A stretch of DNA of 64,000 nt from an uncultured Bacilli bacterium (GTDB taxonomy: Bacteria; Bacillota_I; Bacilli_A; RF39; UBA660). The notes beneath the pieces were generated by a model that was not told where the DNA came from, made no database searches, and saw nothing but the letters and a program-made list of their open reading frames with translations. The translations under genes and the position numbers were made by a program. The stretch lies in contig CAKOXO010000001.1 of the NCBI GenBank assembly GCA_934130165.1, positions 62,001-126,000 on the forward strand, given 5' to 3'. Positions 50,307 to 58,969 of this stretch are shown here, in pieces; position 1 is the first letter of the stretch, and each line of letters starts with the position of its first letter.

Positions 50307-51693
50307 ATTTAATAAGTTCATATGTAGTTTTTTCTCTACCATCTATTAATTTAATGCCTCTATCTAAAAGATCATCTCTAATCTTGTCAGCTTCTTCATA
50401 CTTTTTCTGTTTTTTTAGTTCATCTCTTTTTTCTATTAAATCTAATATTTCTTTATCGTCAACTATTGTTCTATCCTTTTTCAATAAGTCTAGACTAAAT
50501 ACTTTGTCCCAAGATTCTATTAATTTCAACTTTATTTTACCACAAACATCACTCTTTAATAAATCATATAACAAAGTCATAGCATTTGCTGTATTTAAAT
50601 CATTTGAAATATATTCTTTAAATTTATTATCCCAGTCATTAAAAATACCATCATCATAACTTCCTTCATCTTTAATTAAACTTATCCTATTTTTAAGTTT
50701 ATTATAAGTATTTTCAACTTGTTTCAATGTTTCAAAACTAAAGTTAACTTGTTTGTGATAATAACTATTAATAACAAAAAGTCTATAACTAAGCGGATTA
50801 AATCCCTTTTCTTTTAAATCCTTTACCCTTAATATATCTCCATTTGATTTACTCATTTTCTCATTATTAATATTTAAGAATGATAAATGAACCCAATAAT
50901 TACACCATTTATGATTTAAGTAAGCTTCGCTTTGAGCTATCTCATTTGTGTGATGTGGGAAAATAGCATCTTCTGCCCCCATATGGATATCTAAATGTTC
51001 TCCTAGATATTTTATCGCTATAGCAGAGCACTCTATATGCCATCCTGGATAACCCCTCCCCCATGGTGAATCCCATTGTAATTCCTGATTACTGAATTTA
51101 GAATTAGTAAACCACAAGCCAAAATCAAAAGGATTTTTTTTGTGTTGATCCTCCTCAATATCACTTCTAACAGCTACTAATAAATCATCAGCATTTCTTC
51201 CTGAAAGTTCATAATATGTTTGATCTTTTGAAGTATCAAAATAGATATTGCCATTACTAATATAAGCTTTGTCCTCACTTAAAAGTTTCTCTATCATTTT
51301 TATATAAAGAGCAATATTATCTGTAGCTTTACTAACTATATCTGGCTTTTTGATATTTACTAAATCGCAGTCTTCAAAAAAAGCATTTGTATAATATGAG
51401 GCTATTTCATGAGATGATTTGTGCTCTCTTTTTGCCGCAATAGACATTTTATCTTCACCAGTATCACCATCACTTTTTAAGTGCCCAACATCAGTAATAT
51501 TCATTACTCTTTTTACATCATATCCTAAATAATTAAAAGTTTTTTCAAATAAATCTTCAGATATATATGTCCTAATATTTCCTATGTGAGCATAATGATA
51601 CACAGTAGGTCCACAAGTATACATGCTTATTTTTCCTTCTTCATTTGGAATAAATTCATCTATTTTTTTTGTTAAAGTATTATAAAATTTCAT
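50305..51693 (-). CDS. cysS: Cysteinyl-tRNA synthetase
   Basis: 462 residues, class I. Zinc ligand MYTCGPTVYHYAHIGNIRTYI carrying the HIGN (HIGH) motif, GYPGWHIECSAIA and HMGAEDAIFPHHTNEIAQSEA, and KMSKSNGDI. Complete length. The C-terminal helical anticodon domain ends normally. Confidence 0.98.
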   Translation of the reverse strand: MKFYNTLTKKIDEFIPNEEGKISMYTCGPTVYHYAHIGNIRTYISEDLFEKTFNYLGYDVKRVMNITDVGHLKSDGDTGEDKMSIAAKREHKSSHEIASYYTNAFFEDCDLVNIKKPDIVSKATDNIALYIKMIEKLLSEDKAYISNGNIYFDTSKDQTYYELSGRNADDLLVAVRSDIEEDQHKKNPFDFGLWFTNSKFSNQELQWDSPWGRGYPGWHIECSAIAIKYLGEHLDIHMGAEDAIFPHHTNEIAQSEAYLNHKWCNYWVHLSFLNINNEKMSKSNGDILRVKDLKEKGFNPLSYRLFVINSYYHKQVNFSFETLKQVENTYNKLKNRISLIKDEGSYDDGIFNDWDNKFKEYISNDLNTANAMTLLYDLLKSDVCGKIKLKLIESWDKVFSLDLLKKDRTIVDDKEILDLIEKRDELKKQKKYEEADKIRDDLLDRGIKLIDGREKTTYELIK

Positions 51694-51729
51694 AATATCA
51701 CCTGGCTTTAGTATATCATATTAAACTAA

Positions 51730-51757
51730 AAAGAAAAAGAGACTATATTGCCTCTTT
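51730..51757 (-). terminator. Intrinsic terminator after clpC
   Basis: Stem AAAGAG/CTCTTT with T5 tail, overlapping the clpC 3' end. Confidence 0.7.
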
Positions 51758-54046
51758 TAAAGCTATCGTTGAGTTTCCTTTTATAATTTCATTTATTACA
51801 TAATTATTTATGTTTTTATCAATAACTTTATCGATTCTTCTAGCTCCATACGTATCATAATTAACCTCATTTGATATTTTCTCAACCAACTTTGGACCAA
51901 ATGACAACTTAATATCTCTACTATTATAATAATTTTTTAATTTAGTTAATTTATCTTTAACAATAATTTCTACCGTTTCAAAATCTAAATTATTAAATAA
52001 TACTATATCATCTATTCTATTAACGAATTCAACCCCAAAATACTCATTTAAAATATTGTTAATCATACTTTCTTTAGCATCATTAAATCCCATACTATTA
52101 CTATTACAACCTAAGTTTGAAGTCATAAAAATTATTGTATTTGAAAAGTTTACCTCTACTCCTTTTGAATCTTTTATTTTTCCTTCATCCAAAATTTGTA
52201 AAAATAATTTTATAACATCATTACTAGCTTTTTCTATTTCATCCAATAAAATAACACTATATGGATTATTTCTAACTTTTTCTAATAAATAGTTCTGATC
52301 TTCATATCCAACATAACCTGGTGGAGATCCAATAATTTTACTTACTGAATGAGATTCTTTATATTCACTCATATCTACTCTTATCAAACTAGTATCATCA
52401 TAAACTTCTTTAGCATATTCTTTAACTAATAAAGTTTTACCAACTCCAGTTTTTCCTATAAATAGAAAAGAATGAATTTTATTATTATCGAATCCTAATT
52501 GCTTCTTCTTAGTATAATCAGAAATTAATTTTATTGCTTCTTTTTGGCCTTTAACTTTTTTATTAAGATTAGATTCCAAATTTAATATTTTCTTATTTGC
52601 TTTCTTATTTTCAAAAACAGGGATTGACGTTTTAGAGGTTATAACATCCATAACCATTTGCTTTGTAATTTCTTTAGGTATACTATTGTTATTATTTTTT
52701 AGATAAATTTTATTTATTTTAGTTTCAATTTTATTTTGTTTCAATTTAAATTCCGTTGCCATATCAAAATCTTCTTTAACTATTGCTTCTTTTTTACTTT
52801 TATTAATGAGTTTAAGCTCTTGCTTTAATTTTTCAACCTTAGATTCAGTTGTACTTTTTAAAAGAACAGTTCTAGCACAAACTTCATCTAAAATATCTAT
52901 AGCTTTATCAGGAAATTTTCTATTATAAATATATCTTTCAGATACCTCAATAATATAATCTATAATTTCTTCGCTTATTTTTGTATTATGAAAAGATTCA
53001 TATAATGGTTTCAATTTTAGCAAAATATCTTTAGTTTTTTCCTTATTGGGTTCACTTACTCTAACCTTTTGAAACCTTCTATCCAATGCTTTGTCCTTTT
53101 CAATATATTTTGTATATTCCTCCGTTGTGGTTGCTCCTATTATTTTTAATTTTCCTCTTGCAAGAGATGGTTTAAGTATATTTGATGCGTCTATTGCTCC
53201 CTCTGCTCCACCAGCACCAACTAAAGTATGAATTTCATCAACAAATAAAATAATGTCATCATTATCCTCTACTTCTTTTAATAATTTATTTATTCTTTCT
53301 TCAAACTCACCTCTATATTTAGTCCCCGCTACTAATGATGCCATAGCAACGGATAATATTCTTTTATTCTTTAAACCTTCTGGAACCAAATCAGATACTA
53401 TTCTATTAGCTAATTCTTCTACTATGGCAGTTTTTCCTACCCCAGCTTCTCCTATTAATAAAGGGTTATTCTTAGTTCTTCTTGATAATATTTCTATTAT
53501 ATTATTTATCTCACTTTCTCTACCAACTACTGGATCTATTTCATTATTAATACTTTTCTTATTTAAATCAACTGCATATTCTTCTATCATTAGTTTTCTT
53601 TTACTCTTGTTCTTTTTTGCTATTAAATTATTTGAAAATTCATCATATAGTGCATCTATATCTACATTCATGCCCATAAGAATTCTAATAGCAACACCAT
53701 CCCCTTCTTCCATCATTGATAAAAATAAATGAAGCGGAGTGACCTCTTTTTCTTTTGATTCCTTACAATCAATTGTTGCACCTTCTATTATTCTTTTCAA
53801 AAGAGGTGTATATAAAAACCAATTATTTGTTAAAGTTCCTCTTCCTACAACTTTAATTATTTCATCCTTAAAGGTTTTATATGTAATATTATAATCATTA
53901 AGCTTTATAGTAACATCCAAATCTTTATTATATAAAATTGCTAAAAGCAAATGCTCACTACCTACATAAGGGTGTTTTAAATTAGTCATTTCCTTTTTTG
54001 CATTAAGTAATATTTTTTGCGCTTCTTCACTAAATTTTGAAAACAT
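51743..54046 (-). CDS. clpC: ClpC-type AAA+ unfoldase
   Basis: 767 residues: Clp N-domain (FSEEAQKILLNAKKEMTNLKHPYVGSEHLLLAIL), D1 with Walker A GEAGVGKTAI and Walker B ILFVDEIHTLVGAG, a middle domain with a UVR-like helix (KKEAIVKEDFDMATEFKLKQNKI), and D2 with GKTGVGKTLL and VILLDEIEKAS. The C-terminus is short, ending soon after the D2 small domain. In Bacillus clpC is the last gene of ctsR-mcsA-mcsB-clpC; those three are absent here. Works with ClpP. Confidence 0.93.
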   Translation of the reverse strand: MFSKFSEEAQKILLNAKKEMTNLKHPYVGSEHLLLAILYNKDLDVTIKLNDYNITYKTFKDEIIKVVGRGTLTNNWFLYTPLLKRIIEGATIDCKESKEKEVTPLHLFLSMMEEGDGVAIRILMGMNVDIDALYDEFSNNLIAKKNKSKRKLMIEEYAVDLNKKSINNEIDPVVGRESEINNIIEILSRRTKNNPLLIGEAGVGKTAIVEELANRIVSDLVPEGLKNKRILSVAMASLVAGTKYRGEFEERINKLLKEVEDNDDIILFVDEIHTLVGAGGAEGAIDASNILKPSLARGKLKIIGATTTEEYTKYIEKDKALDRRFQKVRVSEPNKEKTKDILLKLKPLYESFHNTKISEEIIDYIIEVSERYIYNRKFPDKAIDILDEVCARTVLLKSTTESKVEKLKQELKLINKSKKEAIVKEDFDMATEFKLKQNKIETKINKIYLKNNNNSIPKEITKQMVMDVITSKTSIPVFENKKANKKILNLESNLNKKVKGQKEAIKLISDYTKKKQLGFDNNKIHSFLFIGKTGVGKTLLVKEYAKEVYDDTSLIRVDMSEYKESHSVSKIIGSPPGYVGYEDQNYLLEKVRNNPYSVILLDEIEKASNDVIKLFLQILDEGKIKDSKGVEVNFSNTIIFMTSNLGCNSNSMGFNDAKESMINNILNEYFGVEFVNRIDDIVLFNNLDFETVEIIVKDKLTKLKNYYNSRDIKLSFGPKLVEKISNEVNYDTYGARRIDKVIDKNINNYVINEIIKGNSTIALKEAI

Positions 54047-54067
54047 TTTTTATCTCCTCCTAAAGAT

Positions 54068-54097
54068 ATTTTATGTTTATTATGTATTCTTTTGCAA
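54068..54097 (-). promoter_or_regulatory. Possible clpC promoter
   Basis: TTGCAA (54092-54097), 18-bp spacer, TAAAAT (54068-54073). I see no CtsR heptad repeat. Confidence 0.5.
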
Positions 54098-54130
54098 GAA
54101 AATATGCTCCCAAAAAAGTGACAAAAATTA

Positions 54131-54157
54131 CAAAAAAAAAGAACCTTTCGGTTCTTC
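54131..54157 (-). terminator. Intrinsic terminator after the YfcC-type gene
   Basis: Stem AAGAACC/GGTTCTT with a GAAA loop and a T9 tail. Confidence 0.9.
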
Positions 54158-54160
54158 TTA

Positions 54161-55618
54161 TTATACTAGTATTAATATTGTAAATATAATTAACATTACT
54201 ACTAATAATTCTACTAATAGTTTCCAAACGTTTTTAAACCATTCTTTGTATGAAATACCTAAATATGATAAAGCAGCCATAAGTACTACACTTGTTGGTG
54301 CTACTAACATAGTAACTCCATACATAGCTTGATATACAACAGCAATAGTTGAATATACACTATTATCTTTTACGATACTAGTTAAATATGGTACAACACT
54401 TTGGAATGCATATAATGGATCTGCATTAAATACACTTGCTAAAATTGCTGTTATTGCTGCAGTAAACACATTAAATCCTTTTGTAATTCCTAATATAGCT
54501 TTATAAATAACTAATTGGAATGGATGGTATGTAACTACTACTAAACAAGTATATATTAATATAACTAATACTGCAGGTTCTAATGCTCTTTTTGCTCCTG
54601 TTATAAATGCTTGGAATCCATCTTCAAATTTAACTTTGTAAATTATCATTAATAAACCAGCAAATATAATCATAGTTGCCATTAATTCAGCTAATGTCCA
54701 ACTACCAAATGCATTAACATTTCCTAATAACTTTCCAAATAAAGCAAATCCAAATATTTTGAATTCTTTTACTGCCTTTGTAGCTGTATCAAATGCTGTA
54801 TTTGAGAAAGCACCTGTCCATGAAATAAATGCAAGTATCATTATAACAAATATAATTGATAATACTGTTATAAGTGGCCATGTTTTAGCCTTTGATTTAG
54901 AAACTTTTGCAGGTACAAAATCTTCTACTTTAGCTTCGAATACACTTTCTACTGAACTATCACTTTTTGTTGTTTTAGTAGACTTTTTCTTTTTAGCTTT
55001 TGATTCACTTTCAACTTTATTAATATGTTTAATTGTATTGAAGATTAATAATCCTAAACCAATTACTAGAATTATTACCTTTACTAACATATTTGAAGAT
55101 ACTTTAATAGATAAAGTTGATATTAATGTACTTGTATTTGCATATGCAAAAGTAGTACCAGCAATACCTATCATAGTTGAACCAACAACTGTTAGAGCAG
55201 CTACTAGTTTATCGTATCCCATTAGTAAGATAAGTGCTATTAAGAATGGGAAAAACATGATTAATCCTAATTGTAAACCACAAATAGAAGTAATAACAGC
55301 TAATAATACCATAATTATTGATACTACTAGTTTTCCTTTCTTCTTAAATGTTTTTGCCATATCATCTAATAAAGTACGATATGCTGGGATTTTATTTAAT
55401 ACTCCATAGAATCCACCAACAACAAGTATAAATAATGCAATATAACCAAAATATGATAATGCAGTTGTTGGATATGAGAATAAATCAAATAATCCCATTT
55501 GAACGCGTCCTTGATCTACATAACTAGTTTGATAATATGCAGCTGGTAATAACCAAGTAAGTAGCATAATTACTAACAATGTAATAAGAACGACTTTTAC
55601 TGTGTTATGTTTTTTCAT
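54161..55618 (-). CDS. YfcC/AitC-type membrane carrier (anaerobic C4-dicarboxylate/basic amino acid family)
   Basis: About 485 residues and 11-12 transmembrane helices, with a soluble Lys/Ser-rich loop (about residues 210-250) in the middle. The N-terminal LLTWLLPAAYYQ, internal GGFYGVLNKIPAYRTLLDDM, YGVTMLVAPTSVVLMAALSYLGISYKEWFKN and repeated re-entrant-like segments match the YfcC family of the DcuC/ArsB-type superfamily. Substrate unknown; relatives carry arginine/ornithine or short-chain acids. The ATG at 55618 follows GGGAGG; the frame upstream of it is not used. Confidence 0.85.
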   Translation of the reverse strand: MKKHNTVKVVLITLLVIMLLTWLLPAAYYQTSYVDQGRVQMGLFDLFSYPTTALSYFGYIALFILVVGGFYGVLNKIPAYRTLLDDMAKTFKKKGKLVVSIIMVLLAVITSICGLQLGLIMFFPFLIALILLMGYDKLVAALTVVGSTMIGIAGTTFAYANTSTLISTLSIKVSSNMLVKVIILVIGLGLLIFNTIKHINKVESESKAKKKKSTKTTKSDSSVESVFEAKVEDFVPAKVSKSKAKTWPLITVLSIIFVIMILAFISWTGAFSNTAFDTATKAVKEFKIFGFALFGKLLGNVNAFGSWTLAELMATMIIFAGLLMIIYKVKFEDGFQAFITGAKRALEPAVLVILIYTCLVVVTYHPFQLVIYKAILGITKGFNVFTAAITAILASVFNADPLYAFQSVVPYLTSIVKDNSVYSTIAVVYQAMYGVTMLVAPTSVVLMAALSYLGISYKEWFKNVWKLLVELLVVMLIIFTILILV

Positions 55619-55637
55619 ATATTTTCCTCCCATAATA

Positions 55638-55667
55638 ATTATATAATAATTTTTGGGAATAATACAA
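55638..55667 (-). promoter_or_regulatory. Promoter of the YfcC-type gene
   Basis: TTGTAT (55662-55667), 18-bp spacer, TATAAT (55638-55643). Confidence 0.5.
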
Positions 55668-55699
55668 GTATTTACAAGCTTTTTTTGTGAAATTTTGAT

Positions 55700-55731
55700 G
55701 AAAAAAAAGAAATAGAACAAATCTATTTCTA
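55700..55731 (-). terminator. Intrinsic terminator after lysS
   Basis: Nine-pair stem AGAAATAGA/TCTATTTCT with T8 tail. Confidence 0.9.
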
Positions 55732-55740
55732 TATATTATT

Positions 55741-57210
55741 TTAATCTTGTGGTTTCATTAATGGGAACATTACTACATCTTTAATATTATCACTATTAGT
55801 TAATAATTGAACCATTCTATCAATTCCCATACCCCAACCAGATATTGGTGGCATACCGTATTCCATTGCTGAGATATAATCATAATCCATCTCCATAGCT
55901 TCTTCATCACCAGCATCTTTTAATTTAGCTTGATTTAATAATCTTTTTTCTTGTTCAACAGGATTAACTAATTCTGAATAACCATTAACGATTTCTGCTC
56001 CATTAATAACTAATTGGAATCTATCTGTTATTTCAGGATTTTCATCATTAGTTCTAGCAAGTGGTGATAAGTCTATCGGATGTTCTGTTAAATATACTGG
56101 TCCTGTTAAATGTGGTCTTGCAACCTTTTTATATAATACATCTACTAAATTACCAAAACCTAGATTTTCTATAGGAGTTTCACTATCAAGTTCTATTTTA
56201 TCTTCTTTTATTTTATCAAGTAGTTTTTCTTTGGTATTATATTCTTTAATATCAATATTAGCATACTTAATTAACAAATCTCTAAATGAAACTGATCCCC
56301 AATCTCCGCTCATATCTATTTCCTTATCACCAAAAGTAATTGTTAAAGTACCAAAGATATTTTTAATTATAGTTTGTAACATGTTTTGGATTAATTTCAT
56401 ATTATCCTTGTAATTATAATATGCCTGATATGCTTCTATCATAGTAAAATCTTGTAAGTGAGTTTGATCTACACCCTCATTTCTAAAGCATCTTGCTATT
56501 TCGTATACTTTAGGAATCCCTGCAACTACCGCTCTTTTCATGTAAGTTTCTGGAGCAATACGTAAATAAACATCCATATCTAAAGCATTATGATGTGATT
56601 TAAATGGTCTAGCAGTTGCTCCACTAGCTTTATTATTTAAAATTGGTGTTTCTATTTCCATATAGTTTAAGTTATCTAAGTAATGTCTTAATTCTCTAAT
56701 AAATTTAATTCTAACTAAGAATCTATCCCTTGTATCTTGATTCATAATTAAATCAACATATCTTTGTCTATAACAAGCTTCTTGATCAGTTAAACCATGG
56801 AATTTTTCTGGTAGTGGTTTTAATGCTTTTCCTAAAAACTCAAAACTATCTACTCTTATTGTTTTTTCTCCGGTATGTGTTGTAAACACTTCTCCTGTTG
56901 CTCCAATAAAGTCTCCAATATCAATATTATCCTTGAAAAATTTATATTTTTCTTCTCCAACCATATCTATTTTTATAGATAACTGAATCTTTCCTTCTAT
57001 ATCACGGATAGTAACAAAACTCATCTTACCCATTTTTCTCATAAATACTATTCTACCTGCGACACTTACACCTGTTGTACCATCTTCTAAATTACAAACA
57101 TCTTTAATTTCATAATTAGTTTCATATCTTTCTGGATATGGGTTACATACTTCTTTTATTTTTTCTACTTTTTCTCGTCTTACTAATTCTTGTTCACTAA
57201 ATTCTCTCAT
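55741..57210 (-). CDS. lysS: Lysyl-tRNA synthetase, class II
   Basis: 489 residues: OB-fold anticodon domain (GRIVFMRKMGKMSFVTIRDIEGKIQL) and class II core with motif 1 (NNKASGATARPFKSHHNALDMDVYLRIAPETYMKRAVV region), motif 2 RCFRNEGVDQTHLQDFTMIEAYQAY and motif 3 GWGMGIDRMVQLL. The motif-2 segment DQTHLQDFTMIE differs from the common STRHNPEFTMLE of bacterial LysS, so it may belong to a divergent clade. Position next to dusB is standard. Confidence 0.94.
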   Translation of the reverse strand: MREFSEQELVRREKVEKIKEVCNPYPERYETNYEIKDVCNLEDGTTGVSVAGRIVFMRKMGKMSFVTIRDIEGKIQLSIKIDMVGEEKYKFFKDNIDIGDFIGATGEVFTTHTGEKTIRVDSFEFLGKALKPLPEKFHGLTDQEACYRQRYVDLIMNQDTRDRFLVRIKFIRELRHYLDNLNYMEIETPILNNKASGATARPFKSHHNALDMDVYLRIAPETYMKRAVVAGIPKVYEIARCFRNEGVDQTHLQDFTMIEAYQAYYNYKDNMKLIQNMLQTIIKNIFGTLTITFGDKEIDMSGDWGSVSFRDLLIKYANIDIKEYNTKEKLLDKIKEDKIELDSETPIENLGFGNLVDVLYKKVARPHLTGPVYLTEHPIDLSPLARTNDENPEITDRFQLVINGAEIVNGYSELVNPVEQEKRLLNQAKLKDAGDEEAMEMDYDYISAMEYGMPPISGWGMGIDRMVQLLTNSDNIKDVVMFPLMKPQD

Positions 57211-57214
57211 TTTC

Positions 57215-57904
57215 CTACTCCTCTACCTTTATAACTTCTGTTTTTACTAATTTATCATGAATAGCTTGTTTTGTACTACTTGATAAAATCATTATACAAC
57301 TAATAAATATTGTAAGATATTCTATACCTTGAAACAATCCAACACCATAAAAATAAACATTTTTACTTGTGAATAAAGTAAAGCATAATATTACTATATC
57401 AAATATAATTGCATTAGATAAAAATGCTCTAAACAACATATCATTCATAGTTAATTCACCATCATCTTGTTTAATCACTTTTATTTTCATTATTTTTTTA
57501 CCAAGGGTTTGACCATTAGATTTCAATTGATATATTACATAATAAATAACTGCTATAGCAATAGTAATAATTGATGTTAAACCACTTTCTTTGGCCATAT
57601 CATAACTAATATCAGAGGTTCTATTAACATATGTTTTTATATCTATTTTTTTGTTTTGATATTCCTCTATAGTTTTATATGTTTCATCTGATAATTTTTG
57701 AATATTATCGGTTTTAATAAATGGTTGTGAAATTAATGATGTTACCATACTGATTATAAATGCATCTATAATAAAGGCCACTAAACGTTGCCAAAAATTT
57801 GCATACTCTTTTTTCTTTGATTTTTCTTTAGGATTACTTTTAGTAGTTTCTAAATCCTCTTTTATTTCAGCTTCTTTTATTTCTTCTTTCTTTTTTCTAG
57901 GCAT
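57215..57904 (-). CDS. RDD-family membrane protein
   Basis: About 229 residues. A Lys/Glu-rich cytoplasmic N-terminus (PRKKKEEIKEAEIK) precedes the RDD domain starting FWQRLVAFIIDAFIISMV, with the second helix SIITIAIAVIYYVIYQL, the GQTLGKKIMKIKVIK motif and two more helices. Function of RDD proteins is mostly unknown (some act in ion transport). The ATG at 57904 (AAGGAGG upstream) overlaps the dusB stop by 8 nt. Confidence 0.88.
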   Translation of the reverse strand: MPRKKKEEIKEAEIKEDLETTKSNPKEKSKKKEYANFWQRLVAFIIDAFIISMVTSLISQPFIKTDNIQKLSDETYKTIEEYQNKKIDIKTYVNRTSDISYDMAKESGLTSIITIAIAVIYYVIYQLKSNGQTLGKKIMKIKVIKQDDGELTMNDMLFRAFLSNAIIFDIVILCFTLFTSKNVYFYGVGLFQGIEYLTIFISCIMILSSSTKQAIHDKLVKTEVIKVEE

Positions 57905-58880
57905 TTTTAACTTCCTCCTTATAATCAATCAATACTTGCATTATATCATGAATAGTCAAACATTGATATACTTTATTTTTAATTTCATTAGCACCAGGTA
58001 ATCCTCTAAAATACCATCCTATATGATTTCTTATTTCAAGTCTAGCTACTTTTTCATTTTTAGTCTCTTCTAAAAGTCGTAGATGTTTAATACACATTTC
58101 AATTTTATCAAGCTTAGTTGGAGGTTCTATAATCTTATTTTCATCTAGTAATTGTTCTATTTGTTTAAGTAACCATGGATTCCCTAAAGCCCCTCTACCT
58201 ATCATAACTGCATCACAATCAGTTTCTTCTAGCATTCTTTTAGCATCTTCTGCTGTTTTTATATCACCATTTCCTATTACGGGAATGTGAACCGCTAATT
58301 TTACTTGTTTTATTATATTCCAATCTGCCTTACCACTATATCCTTGACTTCTTGTTCTAGGATGAATACAAATTGCACTTGCTCCTGCTTTTTCTATAAC
58401 CTTTGCTACCTCAACTGCATTTATATGATTATCATCCCAACCACTTCTTATTTTAACTGTAACTGGTATGGGGATAGCTTCTACCACTGCCTTTACTATA
58501 TCATATATTTTATCTGGAGATTTTAATAATGCTGAACCAGCTTGAGCACGTACTGCTACCTTAGGAACTGGGCATCCCATATTTATATCTATAATATCAG
58601 GTTTCATATTTTCATAAATATACTTAGCTGCAATAACAAAACTATCAATATCAGTTCCAAAAATTTGCTGGGCAATTGGGCGTTCTTCTTCAGTCATATA
58701 AAGCATATCAATTGTTTTTTTATTTTCATACATTATAGCTTTATCACTAACCATTTCTGCATAAATTAAGCCACAACCCATTTCTTTAGCAATTCTTCTA
58801 AAAGCTGAATTAGATATACCAGCCATAGGTGCTAAAACAACCTGATTTTTTATTTCTACATCTTTTATGTACCACTTCAT
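57897..58880 (-). CDS. dusB: tRNA-dihydrouridine synthase DusB
   Basis: 327 residues, FMN-dependent TIM barrel. VVLAPMAGISNSAFR, the catalytic cysteine in INMGCPVPKV, VKIRSGWDD, ICIHPRTRSQGYSG, IGNGDI and MIGRGALGNPW are all present. Promoter at 58908-58936; lies between ftsH and lysS as in Bacillus. Confidence 0.96.
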   Translation of the reverse strand: MKWYIKDVEIKNQVVLAPMAGISNSAFRRIAKEMGCGLIYAEMVSDKAIMYENKKTIDMLYMTEEERPIAQQIFGTDIDSFVIAAKYIYENMKPDIIDINMGCPVPKVAVRAQAGSALLKSPDKIYDIVKAVVEAIPIPVTVKIRSGWDDNHINAVEVAKVIEKAGASAICIHPRTRSQGYSGKADWNIIKQVKLAVHIPVIGNGDIKTAEDAKRMLEETDCDAVMIGRGALGNPWLLKQIEQLLDENKIIEPPTKLDKIEMCIKHLRLLEETKNEKVARLEIRNHIGWYFRGLPGANEIKNKVYQCLTIHDIMQVLIDYKEEVKNA

Positions 58881-58907
58881 AAAATCTCCCCTTAATAAAG
58901 CATAGAT

Positions 58908-58936
58908 AGTATACTATAAATTGCCTTTTTTTTCAA
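58908..58936 (-). promoter_or_regulatory. Promoter of dusB and following genes
   Basis: TTGAAA (58931-58936), 17-bp spacer, TATACT (58908-58913). Confidence 0.65.
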
Positions 58937-58969
58937 ATAAAAAGAATTAGACTAATCATCTAACTCTTT
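58935..58969 (-). terminator. Intrinsic terminator after ftsH
   Basis: Stem AAGAGTTAGA/TCTAATTCTT with a T-rich tail, overlapping the ftsH stop. Confidence 0.75.
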